DNA from: JBHIET01 sp046760785
GTDB lineage: Bacteria; Chloroflexota; Anaerolineae; B4-G1
DNA length: 34,385 nt
Direction: 5' to 3'
NCBI GenBank assembly: GCA_046760785.1
Contig: JBHIET010000031.1
Span: 1-34,385 of the forward strand
Position numbers and translations under genes: made by a program. The notes under the pieces are model-generated. The model was not told where the DNA came from. It saw only the letters and a list, made by a program, of their open reading frames with translations, and made no database searches. Shown here piece after piece: positions 14,762 to 23,572 of this stretch (its first letter is position 1; each line of letters begins with the position of its first letter).

Positions 14762-15268
14762 GTGGGAAAGGCCGCTCAGAAAATCATAGCCCACCGCTAT
14801 CGAGTCGTCCCGCGCACGCTGTGCTTCGTCACCCACGGCGACGACGTGCTGTTGCTGCGAGGGGCTCCCGACAAGCGCATCTGGCCCAACCAGTACAACG
14901 GCGTCGGTGGACACGTGAAGCCAGGCGAGGACGTGCGCACCGCTGCCCTGCGCGAGATTCGGGAGGAGACCGGGCTGGAAGTGCGCGATCTGCGGCTGCG
15001 GGGGGTGATCAACATCCCCGTGGACGCATATAACAGGGGCGTGTTGCTCTTCGTCTTCACCGCCACCGCTACCACCCGAGACGTCCACCCATCGGAAGAA
15101 GGTACGCCGGAGTGGGTGGCCCGCGACCGGCTAGCGGAGTTGGACCTGGTCGAGGACTTGCCCACGTTGCTCCCTCGCGTGCTGACGATGGGACCCGACG
15201 AGCCTCCCTTCTTCGCCCATTACCACTACGACGAGCAGGACCGGCTGAATATCAACTTCGCGGATTGA
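14762..15268 (+). CDS. NUDIX hydrolase (MutT-like)
   Basis: 168 aa. The Nudix box GGHVKPGEDVRTAALREIRE continues with ETGL and fits GX5EX7REUXEEXGU, the Mg-binding catalytic helix that hydrolyses nucleoside diphosphates linked to another moiety. The flanking strands (RTLCFVTHGDDVLLLRG and FVFTATA) fit 8-oxo-dGTP-type family members. The start is GTG 14762, with a G-rich site (GGGGGG at about 14748-14753) ahead. The stop codon overlaps the -35 box of the histidine kinase promoter. Substrate cannot be fixed from sequence alone. Confidence 0.92.
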   Translation: MGKAAQKIIAHRYRVVPRTLCFVTHGDDVLLLRGAPDKRIWPNQYNGVGGHVKPGEDVRTAALREIREETGLEVRDLRLRGVINIPVDAYNRGVLLFVFTATATTRDVHPSEEGTPEWVARDRLAELDLVEDLPTLLPRVLTMGPDEPPFFAHYHYDEQDRLNINFAD

Positions 15269-15293
15269 CCACCCCTATTGCCTGTGGTATACT
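15265..15293 (+). promoter_or_regulatory. Sigma-70 promoter of the histidine kinase, probably leaderless
   Basis: TTGACC (15265-15270), a 17-nt spacer and TATACT (15288-15293) are close to consensus. The ATG at 15300 begins 6 nt after the -10 box, where transcription should start, and there is no ribosome site. Confidence 0.75.
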
Positions 15294-15299
15294 GATTTT

Positions 15300-17576
15300 A
15301 TGCACAAGAACCCCTCGCCGCGCCGTGACGCCAAACCACCTCCCCTGGATACAGGAGGCGTTCTCCTGATCCTGGCTGCCGTCATCATCTTGGGATCAGT
15401 CGGTGTACTGCTCGTCGGGCAAGCGATGATCGTTCCCCTGGCCAGCCTGCTTGCCATCGGGCTGGTGCTCAACCTGACAGTTCTCTGGCTAGAGCGCCGG
15501 TACGGCCGTTCACGCCTCTGGGAATGGGTCAGCAACCTGAGCAACCTGTCCCTGCTCACGGCTGGCCTCTACCTCTCGTGGGGACTGTCCAGTCCCTATG
15601 TGCCATTGTACGCCATCTATGTCGTGGCGAATGCCGTGCGACGCGGCCATCGAGGGGCCGTGGAGGGCGTGGCACTATCAGTGACGTCGTTACTCGTGCT
15701 GCTGGCGCTGGGAGGCTCACTGGCCACGGAGCCGCTGGTGCGCCTGGCAATCAACATCGGGTTAGTGCTGTTGATCGGCGCAGTAGCCGGGTTGCTGGGA
15801 CAGCGCCGCATTGACGCCGTGCGGTCCGCTGAGCGCCGTGCTGAGGAACTGGCGGCCCTGAACGAGATAGGACGCGCGATCAGCGCCCGCATCGAAGCAG
15901 AGCAACTGCTGGAGGAAATCCGCCGCCAGACGGGGCGATTGATGGACGTGAGCAACCTACACATCGCGCTGCTGGACGAAAAGACAGATCAGCTCATCTT
16001 TCCCCTGTTCTACCGCAACGGGCAGCGAGAAGAAGTGCCTCCTGCAGATCATGACGAGGGACTCACCAGATACGTACTCCGCACGCGAAAACCACTGCTG
16101 CTGGCGAACATGCCGGCAGAGGTCACCGAGCTGGAATTGAATTACACGGGTCCACCTTGTCTTTCCTGGCTTGGGGTACCGATGATAGCAAGGGAGAGAG
16201 TGTTAGGTGTCATCACCGTCCAGAGTTACGAACAGCCCAATACATTCGACAGGGGAGACAAGGAGGTCTTGCAGACCATCGCCTCACAGGCAGCCACGGC
16301 GCTGGAAAACGCCCGCCTGTACCAGGAAACCCAGCAGCGGGCAGAGACATTCCGCGTGCTGGCCGAGATCAGCCAGCGCCTGACACGCCCCGCGGCCTCC
16401 AAGGATGTTCTAGCACAACTGCCTGAGCTGCTTGAGCCTGTCATCCCCTTCGACGTCTACTCACTCTACCTCTACCAGGCACAGCCGGTCGAGCGAATGC
16501 GTCTGGTCGGCACGTTGGGACTCACCCCCGAGGAGAGAGAGAGGGCAGAACAAACTGCACTCGAGCGCCACCCGGGTTGGGTGGTGCACAACCAGCAGGC
16601 GCTCCGCGCGGAGGACACCAGCGCCGATGACCGGGTGCGCCACGTCCGCTCTGGCTTGCTTCGTAGCATCCTTTACGCCCCCCTGTGCTACGAAGATCGC
16701 TGCCTGGGCACTATCGGCCTGGGACGCCTTGCCCCTCCTCCCTTCAGTGAAGCGGATGAGCAGTTGCTACAGGCGGTCGCAGACCAGGCGGCGGTGGCGG
16801 TGGAGAACGCGCGACTCTACCAGGAGCTGAAAGATCGGGCCGGAGAGTTACATCACGCCTACGAAGAACTGCAAACCCTCGACCGCCAGAGAGTCGAATT
16901 CGTGCAGAACATCTCCCACGATCTGAGAGCGCCACTGACGTTCATCACAGGTTACGTCGAACTGGCACTCAAGGGCGAACTGGGCCCTGTGACAGAGCGG
17001 CAGCGTGAAAGCCTGGAAATTGTGTTGGACAAGACCGGCCTACTGGCCCGTATGGCAGAGGAAATCATTATGCTGGAGCGCCCAAAGATCGACCTGGATA
17101 CACTGATACCCACCCCGCTGGACCATCTGGCACAGACTGCGCTACAGGGGGCCCAAGCGACGGCCCAGGCCGCCCGCATCACCCTCCGCACCGAGATACC
17201 CGATGACATTCCCCGGGTGTTTGCCGACCCTCGGCGGCTGATGCATGTGTTTGACAATCTGCTCAGCAACGCCATCAAGTACAGCCCAGACGGAAGTACG
17301 GTGACCCTGAGTATGAAGGAGGTAGGCAATGCCATCCAGGTCGCAGTGAAGGACGAGGGTATTGGCATTCCTGAGGAAGCTCAGGCTCACATCTTCGAAC
17401 GTTTTTATCAGGTGGACTCTGCAAGACCCCGCCGTTCCGGCAGTTTTGGATTGGGGCTTGCGATTGTTAAAGAGGTGGTCGAAGCTCACGGCGGCGAAGT
17501 GTGGGTGGAAAGCGAGATCGGTCAGGGCAGCACCTTCTACTTCACCCTGCCGAAGAGAACAGATAAGCAGGCGTAG
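15300..17576 (+). CDS. Membrane sensor histidine kinase with two GAF domains
   Basis: 758 aa. Residues about 18-170 form five or six transmembrane helices with short loops, without a large external domain. A short coiled linker leads to two GAF domains (about 185-340 and 350-505, each ending in ATALENARLYQE or VAVENARLYQE). The kinase core follows: H-box NISHDLRAPLTF with H540, N-box NLLSNAIKYSP (N653, N657), G1 DEGIGIP (685-691), F-box FERFYQVD and G2 GSFGLGLAIV. All residues needed for activity are there. No receiver domain and no adjacent regulator are present; the OmpR-type regulator 9.5 kb upstream is a possible partner. It is convergent with the minus-strand protease gene, with only 5 nt between stops. 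Confidence 0.93.
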   Translation: MHKNPSPRRDAKPPPLDTGGVLLILAAVIILGSVGVLLVGQAMIVPLASLLAIGLVLNLTVLWLERRYGRSRLWEWVSNLSNLSLLTAGLYLSWGLSSPYVPLYAIYVVANAVRRGHRGAVEGVALSVTSLLVLLALGGSLATEPLVRLAINIGLVLLIGAVAGLLGQRRIDAVRSAERRAEELAALNEIGRAISARIEAEQLLEEIRRQTGRLMDVSNLHIALLDEKTDQLIFPLFYRNGQREEVPPADHDEGLTRYVLRTRKPLLLANMPAEVTELELNYTGPPCLSWLGVPMIARERVLGVITVQSYEQPNTFDRGDKEVLQTIASQAATALENARLYQETQQRAETFRVLAEISQRLTRPAASKDVLAQLPELLEPVIPFDVYSLYLYQAQPVERMRLVGTLGLTPEERERAEQTALERHPGWVVHNQQALRAEDTSADDRVRHVRSGLLRSILYAPLCYEDRCLGTIGLGRLAPPPFSEADEQLLQAVADQAAVAVENARLYQELKDRAGELHHAYEELQTLDRQRVEFVQNISHDLRAPLTFITGYVELALKGELGPVTERQRESLEIVLDKTGLLARMAEEIIMLERPKIDLDTLIPTPLDHLAQTALQGAQATAQAARITLRTEIPDDIPRVFADPRRLMHVFDNLLSNAIKYSPDGSTVTLSMKEVGNAIQVAVKDEGIGIPEEAQAHIFERFYQVDSARPRRSGSFGLGLAIVKEVVEAHGGEVWVESEIGQGSTFYFTLPKRTDKQA

Positions 17577-17581
17577 GAACA

Positions 17582-19948
17582 CTACATATCCACACCCTTC
17601 CCCGCCCAGAGTGCCCGCATCTCTCCCCGCAGACGCTGTGCCTCCTCCAACAGTCCAGATTCGTCCGGCCGGCGGCGATGCTGCATCTTCTTGAAGGCCA
17701 GTTCCGCGCACAGTTGGTGTAACCGCCGTGCCTGCAACCAACCTGCCAGCCCCCCACTCCACAGTGCCCGCCACTGCGCCCGGCTCCGGCCCCCCGGCGC
17801 AACCAGCGCGCGATACAGTGCCCCTGGCACCTCATCAGCCAACTCGGTCGCCAAACAGCGTCGCTGCCGCTCCAGTGACCAACCTGCAATGATCCCCATC
17901 AAGATCAACCCAGCTCCCGTCGAAAGCACCGTCACTACGTTCAACCCCAGCAGGCTCCGCGCCAGCAGATTGTGCAGTGCGTGCGTCACCACCGCCAGCA
18001 TGAATCCCCCCGCAGGCAGCGCCCAACGCTGCCAGCGGGTCTGCGCCAGCCGCGCCAGTCCCAACCCCACGCCAAAGACCGCCGTGTAGAAAGCGTGATT
18101 CAACCCGTAAACCAGCCCCTCGGCGAAGGTGGCCGCCCCGAGCCCATTGAAGCCCCACAGCGCGAAACTGCCGACGTAACTGATGATATTCCCCGTCATG
18201 GCAAAGCCGAAGCCCGCCATCGCCCCGTAGATGATGCCATCCAGAACGTTGTCGAACTCGCGCCGGTAGCGCCAGGCGATGAAAAGCACCGCCGCGCCCT
18301 TCAACGCCTCCTGCAGCACCGGCGCGACCAGTCCCAGCCGCACCGCTTCCAGTGCCCGGGGGCCGATCAGATTCGGAGGCAGCCGGAAAAACAGTTCCGC
18401 CGCCAGCGCCACCAGCACCGATGGGGCGGCTCCCCACACAAACGCCGCCGCCAGCAACCGCTTCGGCTCCTTCTCGTAGCGGTCCACCCAGTAGAGCGCC
18501 CCGATGTAGACCAGCGTCGGCACCACGCCCGCCAGCAGCGCGATCAGCAGCCCCATCACCACCTGATGCGCCGGGAGGAGGGTGCCGATCCAGACCACGT
18601 CCGGAGCATCCCACGTGGCCTCGAAAGTCTCCACCTCCGAGGGTTCCAGTGCCAGATCGGCGCCGTCAACCGCCAGGCTTGCCTCAGGGCCGGGGCTCAG
18701 TTCCAGCGTCGCGTGGCCCGACCCGGCGAATGGCACGTCGGTGAAGCGAAAGCGGGTCACCTGCTCCGCCTGAGCATCGGGCCAGGTGGCGACCACGTCC
18801 CAGCGGGTATCCGGGGGAACGCGGATGGAGGCTACGACCCTCGTTCCCGTGGGTGGGTCGGCGTGCAGGATGGCCAGGTTGCCCAACTCCTCCACCGAGG
18901 GCAACTCGCCGCCATGCCCGTCCACCAACCGCACCCGGGTCTCGTCCGGCTCCGCGCCGACGACCTCCACCCGCAGCCGGTTGCGGTACCAGGTGTCCGT
19001 GTCCAGTGGTTGGGCCATCCCCCAGGCGTAAGGATGCTCCCACTGTGCGCCTTTGTCGGCCGGGCCCAGCGGGCCACCGAAGTCGCTCTGGGCCGCCACC
19101 TCACCCCAGTGCCCGCGAAATGGCAGCCATTCCGCCCCCGACCACGCCTCCGGCTCTGCCGCGAGGCTCGCCCGGTCGGGGAGCAGGATCACCTCGGGGA
19201 TCACGCGGCCAGAGGTGCCCGTGCGGTCCACGATCTCGATGCGCGTGTTGCCGATGTCCTTGCCGTTGGGGTAAACCTCGTCGCCGACGAAGTAGTTGGC
19301 GTGCGAACCCAGCGCGACGTAGGCCACCGGGTGCGTGCCCTCCTCGACCGGCGCGCTGGCCCAGGACCGGCGGGTACCGCCGTGGTGCTGGCTGAGCACC
19401 ACCCATTCCGGCTCTCCGCCGGCCGTGAGCATCACCTGCACCATCTCCCAGTCGCCCTCGTGCTTGTTGAACCAATCGTTGTAGAAATAGAGCGCCCAGT
19501 ACTGGATCGTGACGTGCTCCCCATCCCGCACCACGTGGGCATAAACCGTGGCGGGTGGCCCGCCGGCCTCCGGGCTCAGCACCGCCTGGTAATAGGCCCG
19601 ATGGGCGGAGTAGTTGGTGTAGGCCGAACGGCCATCGTCGCCGTACCACACGTCGAGGAAGTAACTCCCGTCGCTTTTGAGGTCGAACAGGTCGAGGACA
19701 TCGAGGCTGAGCAGGACGTTGACGTCGAACCACAGCCGGCGGCTCTGGCGCAGCCGGGCCTGCCGGACGATCACGTCCACCGGCTGGGGACGGAAGATCT
19801 CGGCCGGGTGGAAGTAGAGCACCGGCGCATAGCGCTGAGCCAACTCGGCGTCGCTTTCGGGAAGGGGATCGTCGGCGAGAACCGGAACGGCCCAGGCCAG
19901 AAGCACCACCGCTAACACAACCAGCGTCGCAAGCCTCAGTCTTCCCAT
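17582..19948 (-). CDS. Vps62-like / PrsW-like intramembrane protease fusion
   Basis: 788 aa. A signal peptide (cleavage near VLADD) is followed by a Vps62-like region (about 35-310) with RYAPVLYFHPAE, NKHEGDWEMVQV, LSQHHGGT and YVALGSHANYF. A beta-rich linker (about 325-450) follows, then a membrane part (about 455-690). The membrane part has PrsW/CPBP-like landmarks: APVLQEALKG (546-547 is QE, where PrsW usually has EE), FDNVLDGIIYGAMAGFGFA, GNI (usually ENI), NHAFYTAVFG and THALHN. PrsW cleaves anti-sigma factors in Firmicutes; activity here is uncertain because two acidic positions are changed. GAGGAGG lies just upstream of the ATG. The fusion suggests an external sensing or binding domain on a membrane peptidase. 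Confidence 0.82.
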   Translation of the reverse strand: MGRLRLATLVVLAVVLLAWAVPVLADDPLPESDAELAQRYAPVLYFHPAEIFRPQPVDVIVRQARLRQSRRLWFDVNVLLSLDVLDLFDLKSDGSYFLDVWYGDDGRSAYTNYSAHRAYYQAVLSPEAGGPPATVYAHVVRDGEHVTIQYWALYFYNDWFNKHEGDWEMVQVMLTAGGEPEWVVLSQHHGGTRRSWASAPVEEGTHPVAYVALGSHANYFVGDEVYPNGKDIGNTRIEIVDRTGTSGRVIPEVILLPDRASLAAEPEAWSGAEWLPFRGHWGEVAAQSDFGGPLGPADKGAQWEHPYAWGMAQPLDTDTWYRNRLRVEVVGAEPDETRVRLVDGHGGELPSVEELGNLAILHADPPTGTRVVASIRVPPDTRWDVVATWPDAQAEQVTRFRFTDVPFAGSGHATLELSPGPEASLAVDGADLALEPSEVETFEATWDAPDVVWIGTLLPAHQVVMGLLIALLAGVVPTLVYIGALYWVDRYEKEPKRLLAAAFVWGAAPSVLVALAAELFFRLPPNLIGPRALEAVRLGLVAPVLQEALKGAAVLFIAWRYRREFDNVLDGIIYGAMAGFGFAMTGNIISYVGSFALWGFNGLGAATFAEGLVYGLNHAFYTAVFGVGLGLARLAQTRWQRWALPAGGFMLAVVTHALHNLLARSLLGLNVVTVLSTGAGLILMGIIAGWSLERQRRCLATELADEVPGALYRALVAPGGRSRAQWRALWSGGLAGWLQARRLHQLCAELAFKKMQHRRRPDESGLLEEAQRLRGEMRALWAGKGVDM

Positions 19949-20252
19949 CGCTGTACCTCCTCGTTCGGCCCCCGTGAGTGAATTGTATATCAGTTGTCCC
20001 TTCGACGCAACGCCGAAGCATGTGAGCGTATCGCATTAGGGACAAAGGGCTGCAAACCGCCTGCCAATAATCAAGAGGATGCTGTTCTTGACCCCCTAAC
20101 CCCTCCCCATAGGGGGTGGGAAGGTGGGTGAAGGCGACGCAGCGGCGGAAAATGCTCCGCGTGGCAGCGGTGAGGCCATTCTGCCCCTAGCATGATACGC
20201 TCCCCGGCAGGACATTTGCCCTCCACCCCAAACGTGATAAAATCAAAGCACA
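19949..20252. other. Divergent intergenic region
   Basis: These 304 nt separate the minus-strand protease and the plus-strand agmatinase and hold no gene. Visible items are the ribosome site of the protease, a hairpin at 20091-20117 (ACCCCCTA and TAGGGGGT with an 11-nt loop inside a C-rich/G-rich patch, possibly part of a dispersed repeat) and the agmatinase promoter at the right edge. I see no convincing promoter for the protease. Confidence 0.6.
20215..20243 (+). promoter_or_regulatory. Promoter of the agmatinase gene, near-leaderless
   Basis: TTTGCC (20215-20220), 17 nt and TAAAAT (20238-20243), followed after 9 nt by the ATG at 20253. The -35 box is weak. No ribosome site precedes the start. 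Confidence 0.45.
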
Positions 20253-21164
20253 ATGGCCCAGTCCATTACGACTCAACCCGCCCACCGCCAGCTTTGGAGT
20301 GGGCTGTGTAGCGACGACCCCGCCGCCGAGGTCGGTGTTCTGGGCGTGCCGTTTGACAACGCCACCAGTTTCCGCAAAGGGGCCTCCTTTGCCCCGGCCA
20401 AAATCCGCGAGATCACGCCCCACATCGCGCCCGCCACCGAGGAGGCCCATCGCCTTGAGGGCTTGCGCGTCCGTGACTACGGCGACGTGAGCGCCGATCT
20501 CAACTGGGAGCGCTACTTCGCGACCGTGGAGGAACAGGCGAGCCAGGTACTGCGCCACCCGTTGGCCCTCTTTCTGGGTGGCGATCACTCCGTCACCATC
20601 CCACTGACCGCAGCCTTCAGCCAGACGGCAACGGGCCAGCTCGGCGTCGTTCACTTTGATGCCCACCCCGACCTGGCCGACGAATACGAAGGCCACCACT
20701 GGTCCCACGCCTGCACCCAGCGCCGCGTGCTGGAACTGCCCAACGTCGAATCGCGCCACCTGGTCCTCGTTGGCCTCCGCTCCTGGTTGGACGAGGAACT
20801 GGCGTTTCTAGATGCCCACCCGGAGATTGGCGTCCACACCGCCCGTGACGTATACCGCCGGGGGATAGAGGCCGTGGCCGAAGACGTGCTCGCCCAGCTG
20901 CAGGACGTGGATGCCGTCTACTTCACGCTGGACATTGACGGTCTGGACCCGGCATGCGCCCCTGGCACCGGCACGCCCGAGGCAGGCGGCCTCTCCACCC
21001 GCGAGCTACTGGAGCTAATGCGCGTCGTCTTCACCCGGCTGCCCGCCCACGCGCTGGATATCGTGGAGGTCGCCCCACCACTCGATTGCAGCGACATCAC
21101 GTCGTTCGCGGCGGCCAAGGTGATCTACGAAGTCTTTGGATGGATGAAGGAGAAACTCAGCTGA
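20253..21164 (+). CDS. speB: Agmatinase (arginase/ureohydrolase family)
   Basis: 303 aa. The manganese-binding motifs of ureohydrolases are present: GGDHS, HFDAHPDL with the downstream WSHA, and LDIDGLDPACAPGTGTPE. The family hydrolyses guanidino groups; agmatinase (agmatine to putrescine and urea) is favoured because the protein has the N-terminal LGVPFDNATSFRKGASFAP block and DPACAPGTGTPEAGG typical of that branch, but other guanidino-hydrolases are possible. The start has no ribosome site and sits right behind a promoter. The next gene follows by 26 nt with a GGAG site, so the two probably share a transcript. Confidence 0.9.
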   Translation: MAQSITTQPAHRQLWSGLCSDDPAAEVGVLGVPFDNATSFRKGASFAPAKIREITPHIAPATEEAHRLEGLRVRDYGDVSADLNWERYFATVEEQASQVLRHPLALFLGGDHSVTIPLTAAFSQTATGQLGVVHFDAHPDLADEYEGHHWSHACTQRRVLELPNVESRHLVLVGLRSWLDEELAFLDAHPEIGVHTARDVYRRGIEAVAEDVLAQLQDVDAVYFTLDIDGLDPACAPGTGTPEAGGLSTRELLELMRVVFTRLPAHALDIVEVAPPLDCSDITSFAAAKVIYEVFGWMKEKLS

Positions 21165-21190
21165 CAGAAACAGAATAGGAGCAAAATCGC

Positions 21191-22696
21191 ATGGAAACCA
21201 AACTGAAGGAACTGAAGACCCATCTCATCGAGATTCATGATCTGAACTCCGCCGCTGGCCTGTTAGGGTGGGACCAAAATACCTACATGCCGCCCGGCGG
21301 CGCGCCGGCCCGCGCGCGACAGATCGCCACGCTGCGGCGACTGGCGCACGAGAAGTTCACCGACGCTGTCATCGGGAAGCTGCTGGACGACCTGCAGCCC
21401 TACGAGGAAAGCCTGCCCTACGACTCGGACGAGGCCAGCCTCATCCGCGTCACGCGGCGCGACTACGAGCGAGCGGTGAAGGTTCCGCCATCGTTCATAG
21501 CGCGACTCTCCGATCATGCGTCTACGACCTTCCAGGTCTGGACGCAGGCCCGGCCGGCGAACGATTTCGCCAGAGTGCAGCCTTACCTTGAAAAGACACT
21601 TGACCTGAGCCGGCAACTGGCAGATTTCTTCCCCGGCTATGAGCACATCGCCGACCCCTTGATTGACTACTCAGACTACGGCATGAAGGCCTCGACCATC
21701 CGCACCATCTTTGCAGAACTGCGGGAGCAACTCGTGCCCATCGTGCAGGCGATCACCGCTCAGCCCGTTGCAGACGACGCGTGCCTGCATCAGACCTTCC
21801 CCGAAGCACAGCAATGGGCCTTCGGGCTGGAGGTCGTCAAGCGCTTCGGGTACGACTTCGAGCGCGGACGGCAGGACAAGGCCCCCCACCCGTTCACGAC
21901 AGAATTCTCGATCGGGGACGTGCGCATCACCACCCGCGTCAAGGAAAACGACCTGGGTGAAGCGCTGTTTGCCACGATGCACGAGTCCGGCCACGCGATG
22001 TACGAGCAGGGCATTCGTATGGACTTCGAGGGCACGCCACTTGCCGGCGGGACGTCATCAGGCGTCCACGAGAGCCAATCCCGTCTGTGGGAGAACATCG
22101 TCGGGCGCAGCCAGGGCTTGTGGCGATTCTTCTACCCCAGGCTGCAGGCGGTCTTTCCCGATCAACTGGGGAACGTGCCGCTGGAGACGTTCTACCGCGC
22201 GATCAACAAGGTCGAGCGCTCATTGATCCGCACAGAGGCCGATGAGGTGACCTACAACCTCCACGTCTTACTGCGCTTCGGCTTTGAACTGGACTTGCTC
22301 GAAGGTAACCTGGCCGTGCGCGACCTGCCGGAAGCGTGGCGCGAGCGCTTCAAGGCAGATCTGGGCATTATCCCGCCGGATGATCGAGATGGCGTACTGC
22401 AAGACGTACATTGGTATGGCGGCAGGATCGGCGGCGAGTTCCAGGGCTACACGCTGGGCAACATCATGAGCGCTCAGTTCTTCGAGACTGCACTGCAGGC
22501 CCATCCCGAGATCACAAGCGAGATCGGAGAGGGGAAGTTTGATACGTTGCATGACTGGCTCAAGGAGAACATCTATCAACACGGGCGCAAATACACACCG
22601 TCCGAACTCGTCGAACGCGTCACCGGGCGGCCATTGAGCATTGAGCCATACATCCGGTACCTCAGGACCAAGTACGGGGAGCTGTACGAGTTATGA
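21191..22696 (+). CDS. Carboxypeptidase M32 (Taq-like metallocarboxypeptidase)
   Basis: 501 aa, the usual length for M32. The zinc motif is MHESGHAMYEQG, followed about 30 residues later by GVHESQSRLWENIVGRS, the second conserved block carrying the third ligand region. LGWDQNTYMPPGG near the N-terminus and YNLHVLLRFGFEL are also family landmarks. It removes C-terminal residues from peptides in the cytoplasm; no signal peptide is present. GGAG lies about 10 nt before the ATG. It probably forms a two-gene unit with the agmatinase. Confidence 0.95.
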   Translation: METKLKELKTHLIEIHDLNSAAGLLGWDQNTYMPPGGAPARARQIATLRRLAHEKFTDAVIGKLLDDLQPYEESLPYDSDEASLIRVTRRDYERAVKVPPSFIARLSDHASTTFQVWTQARPANDFARVQPYLEKTLDLSRQLADFFPGYEHIADPLIDYSDYGMKASTIRTIFAELREQLVPIVQAITAQPVADDACLHQTFPEAQQWAFGLEVVKRFGYDFERGRQDKAPHPFTTEFSIGDVRITTRVKENDLGEALFATMHESGHAMYEQGIRMDFEGTPLAGGTSSGVHESQSRLWENIVGRSQGLWRFFYPRLQAVFPDQLGNVPLETFYRAINKVERSLIRTEADEVTYNLHVLLRFGFELDLLEGNLAVRDLPEAWRERFKADLGIIPPDDRDGVLQDVHWYGGRIGGEFQGYTLGNIMSAQFFETALQAHPEITSEIGEGKFDTLHDWLKENIYQHGRKYTPSELVERVTGRPLSIEPYIRYLRTKYGELYEL

Positions 22697-22795
22697 ATGA
22701 TACGCAGCTCATTCGGGCTGTCAACCCAGCAACAAACCCAGACAAACACCCATCGCCCGCCTCGCTTCCCTGCTTCAAGTCGAGCGGATTGCAGT

Positions 22796-22823
22796 TTGAC
22801 TTTTCGGGCAAGGGTGGTAAACT
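22796..22823 (+). promoter_or_regulatory. Promoter of the cold-shock gene
   Basis: TTGACT (22796-22801), 16 nt and TAAACT (22818-22823). It would give a leader of about 130 nt before the cold-shock GTG, a length usual for this class of gene. Confidence 0.55.
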
Positions 22824-22864
22824 AAGAACGTTGCAGGGCGAAGTGGGCTTTGACTGTGTGCCGA

Positions 22865-22897
22865 AGACCGCCCAGGCTTGCGGAGGCTGGGCGGTCT
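22865..22897 (+). promoter_or_regulatory. Leader hairpin upstream of the cold-shock gene
   Basis: AGACCGCCCAG (22865-22875) pairs perfectly with CTGGGCGGTCT (22887-22897) around an 11-nt loop. It lies in the predicted leader, 64 nt before the start codon, and is not followed by a T run. A regulatory role in the mRNA is inferred only from its position. Confidence 0.55.
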
Positions 22898-22960
22898 CCT
22901 TGCTACAGCCGCGCCGTTTCGTCCGCCGCACAATTCACACAAGCTTAAGGAGTACAGAAA

Positions 22961-23170
22961 GTGAACGAGAGAGAGGTTGGAACCGTTAAGTGGTTCAGCG
23001 ATAGCAAAGGATATGGCTTCATCCACCGCGAGGCCGGAGAGGACGTTTTTGTCCATTACTCGGCCATCGAGGGGGAGGGGTTCCGCACGTTGCGCGAGGG
23101 CCAGCAGGTCGAGTTTGGTGTCGAGCAGAGCCCCAAAGGACTGCAAGCCGTCAACGTGAAGCCCCTTTAG
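22961..23170 (+). CDS. Cold-shock protein (CspA family)
   Basis: 69 aa, a single cold-shock domain. GTVKWFSDSKGYGFI carries RNP1 and DVFVHYSAI carries RNP2; these aromatic residues bind single-stranded RNA or DNA. The start is GTG 22961, with AAGGAG upstream. It has a long predicted leader with a strong hairpin. The RNA-binding RRM gene follows after 30 nt, so both are probably made from one message that ends at the terminator after the RRM gene. Confidence 0.95.
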   Translation: MNEREVGTVKWFSDSKGYGFIHREAGEDVFVHYSAIEGEGFRTLREGQQVEFGVEQSPKGLQAVNVKPL

Positions 23171-23200
23171 CCAAGTGTCAGGACAGGAGGAGAGAAAGGA

Positions 23201-23485
23201 ATGCCCAAGAGATTATACGTTGGTAACTTGAGTTACAAGACAACTGAGGCCGCCCTATCCGAGCTCTTCGGAGAGTTGGGGGAGGTCACCTCGGTAAACC
23301 TAATCACAGACCGCATGACGGGCCGATCCAAGGGCTTTGCCTTCGTCGAGATGGCGGACGACAGCGCCGCTCAGCAGGCCATCAGCCAACTCAACGGCAA
23401 GGAGGTGGATGAGCGAACCATCAAGGTGGAAGAGGCGCGCCCGCGACGCTCACGAGACGACCGGGGGAGAGGCCGTCGCTACTAA
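23201..23485 (+). CDS. RRM-domain RNA-binding protein
   Basis: 94 aa. RNP2 is LYVGNL at the N-terminus and RNP1 is KGFAFVEM. The short basic tail (RPRRSRDDRGRGRRY) is Arg/Gly-rich. Small RRM proteins of this type occur in cyanobacteria and other bacteria and are often cold-induced; co-location with a cold-shock gene supports that. AGGAGG and a second GGA-rich site precede the ATG. Confidence 0.95.
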   Translation: MPKRLYVGNLSYKTTEAALSELFGELGEVTSVNLITDRMTGRSKGFAFVEMADDSAAQQAISQLNGKEVDERTIKVEEARPRRSRDDRGRGRRY

Positions 23486-23511
23486 GGTCAATTGCCTTAG
23501 CCACGACATCC

Positions 23512-23546
23512 AACCGCACGGCTCCTCCGCAGGCTGTGCGGTTTTT
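23512..23546 (+). terminator. Rho-independent terminator after the RRM gene
   Basis: AACCGCACGGC (23512-23522) pairs with GCTGTGCGGTT (23533-23543, one G-U pair), followed by TTT and then C. It lies 27 nt after the RRM stop and points the right way. The 5' part of this hairpin and the cold-shock leader hairpin share similar G/C-rich elements. Confidence 0.85.
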
Positions 23547-23572
23547 CTGTCATCAGTCAGATCACCCTCTCA

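Noticed and set aside
17972..19915. 647-codon open frame on the plus strand
   Set aside because: Antisense to the Vps62/PrsW-like gene, which has a signal peptide, family motifs and a ribosome site; the antisense product is Arg/His/Pro-rich with no recognisable domain.
22693..22989. 98-codon open frame overlapping the cold-shock gene start
   Set aside because: It covers the predicted promoter and leader hairpin, has no ribosome site and runs into the cold-shock gene in another frame.
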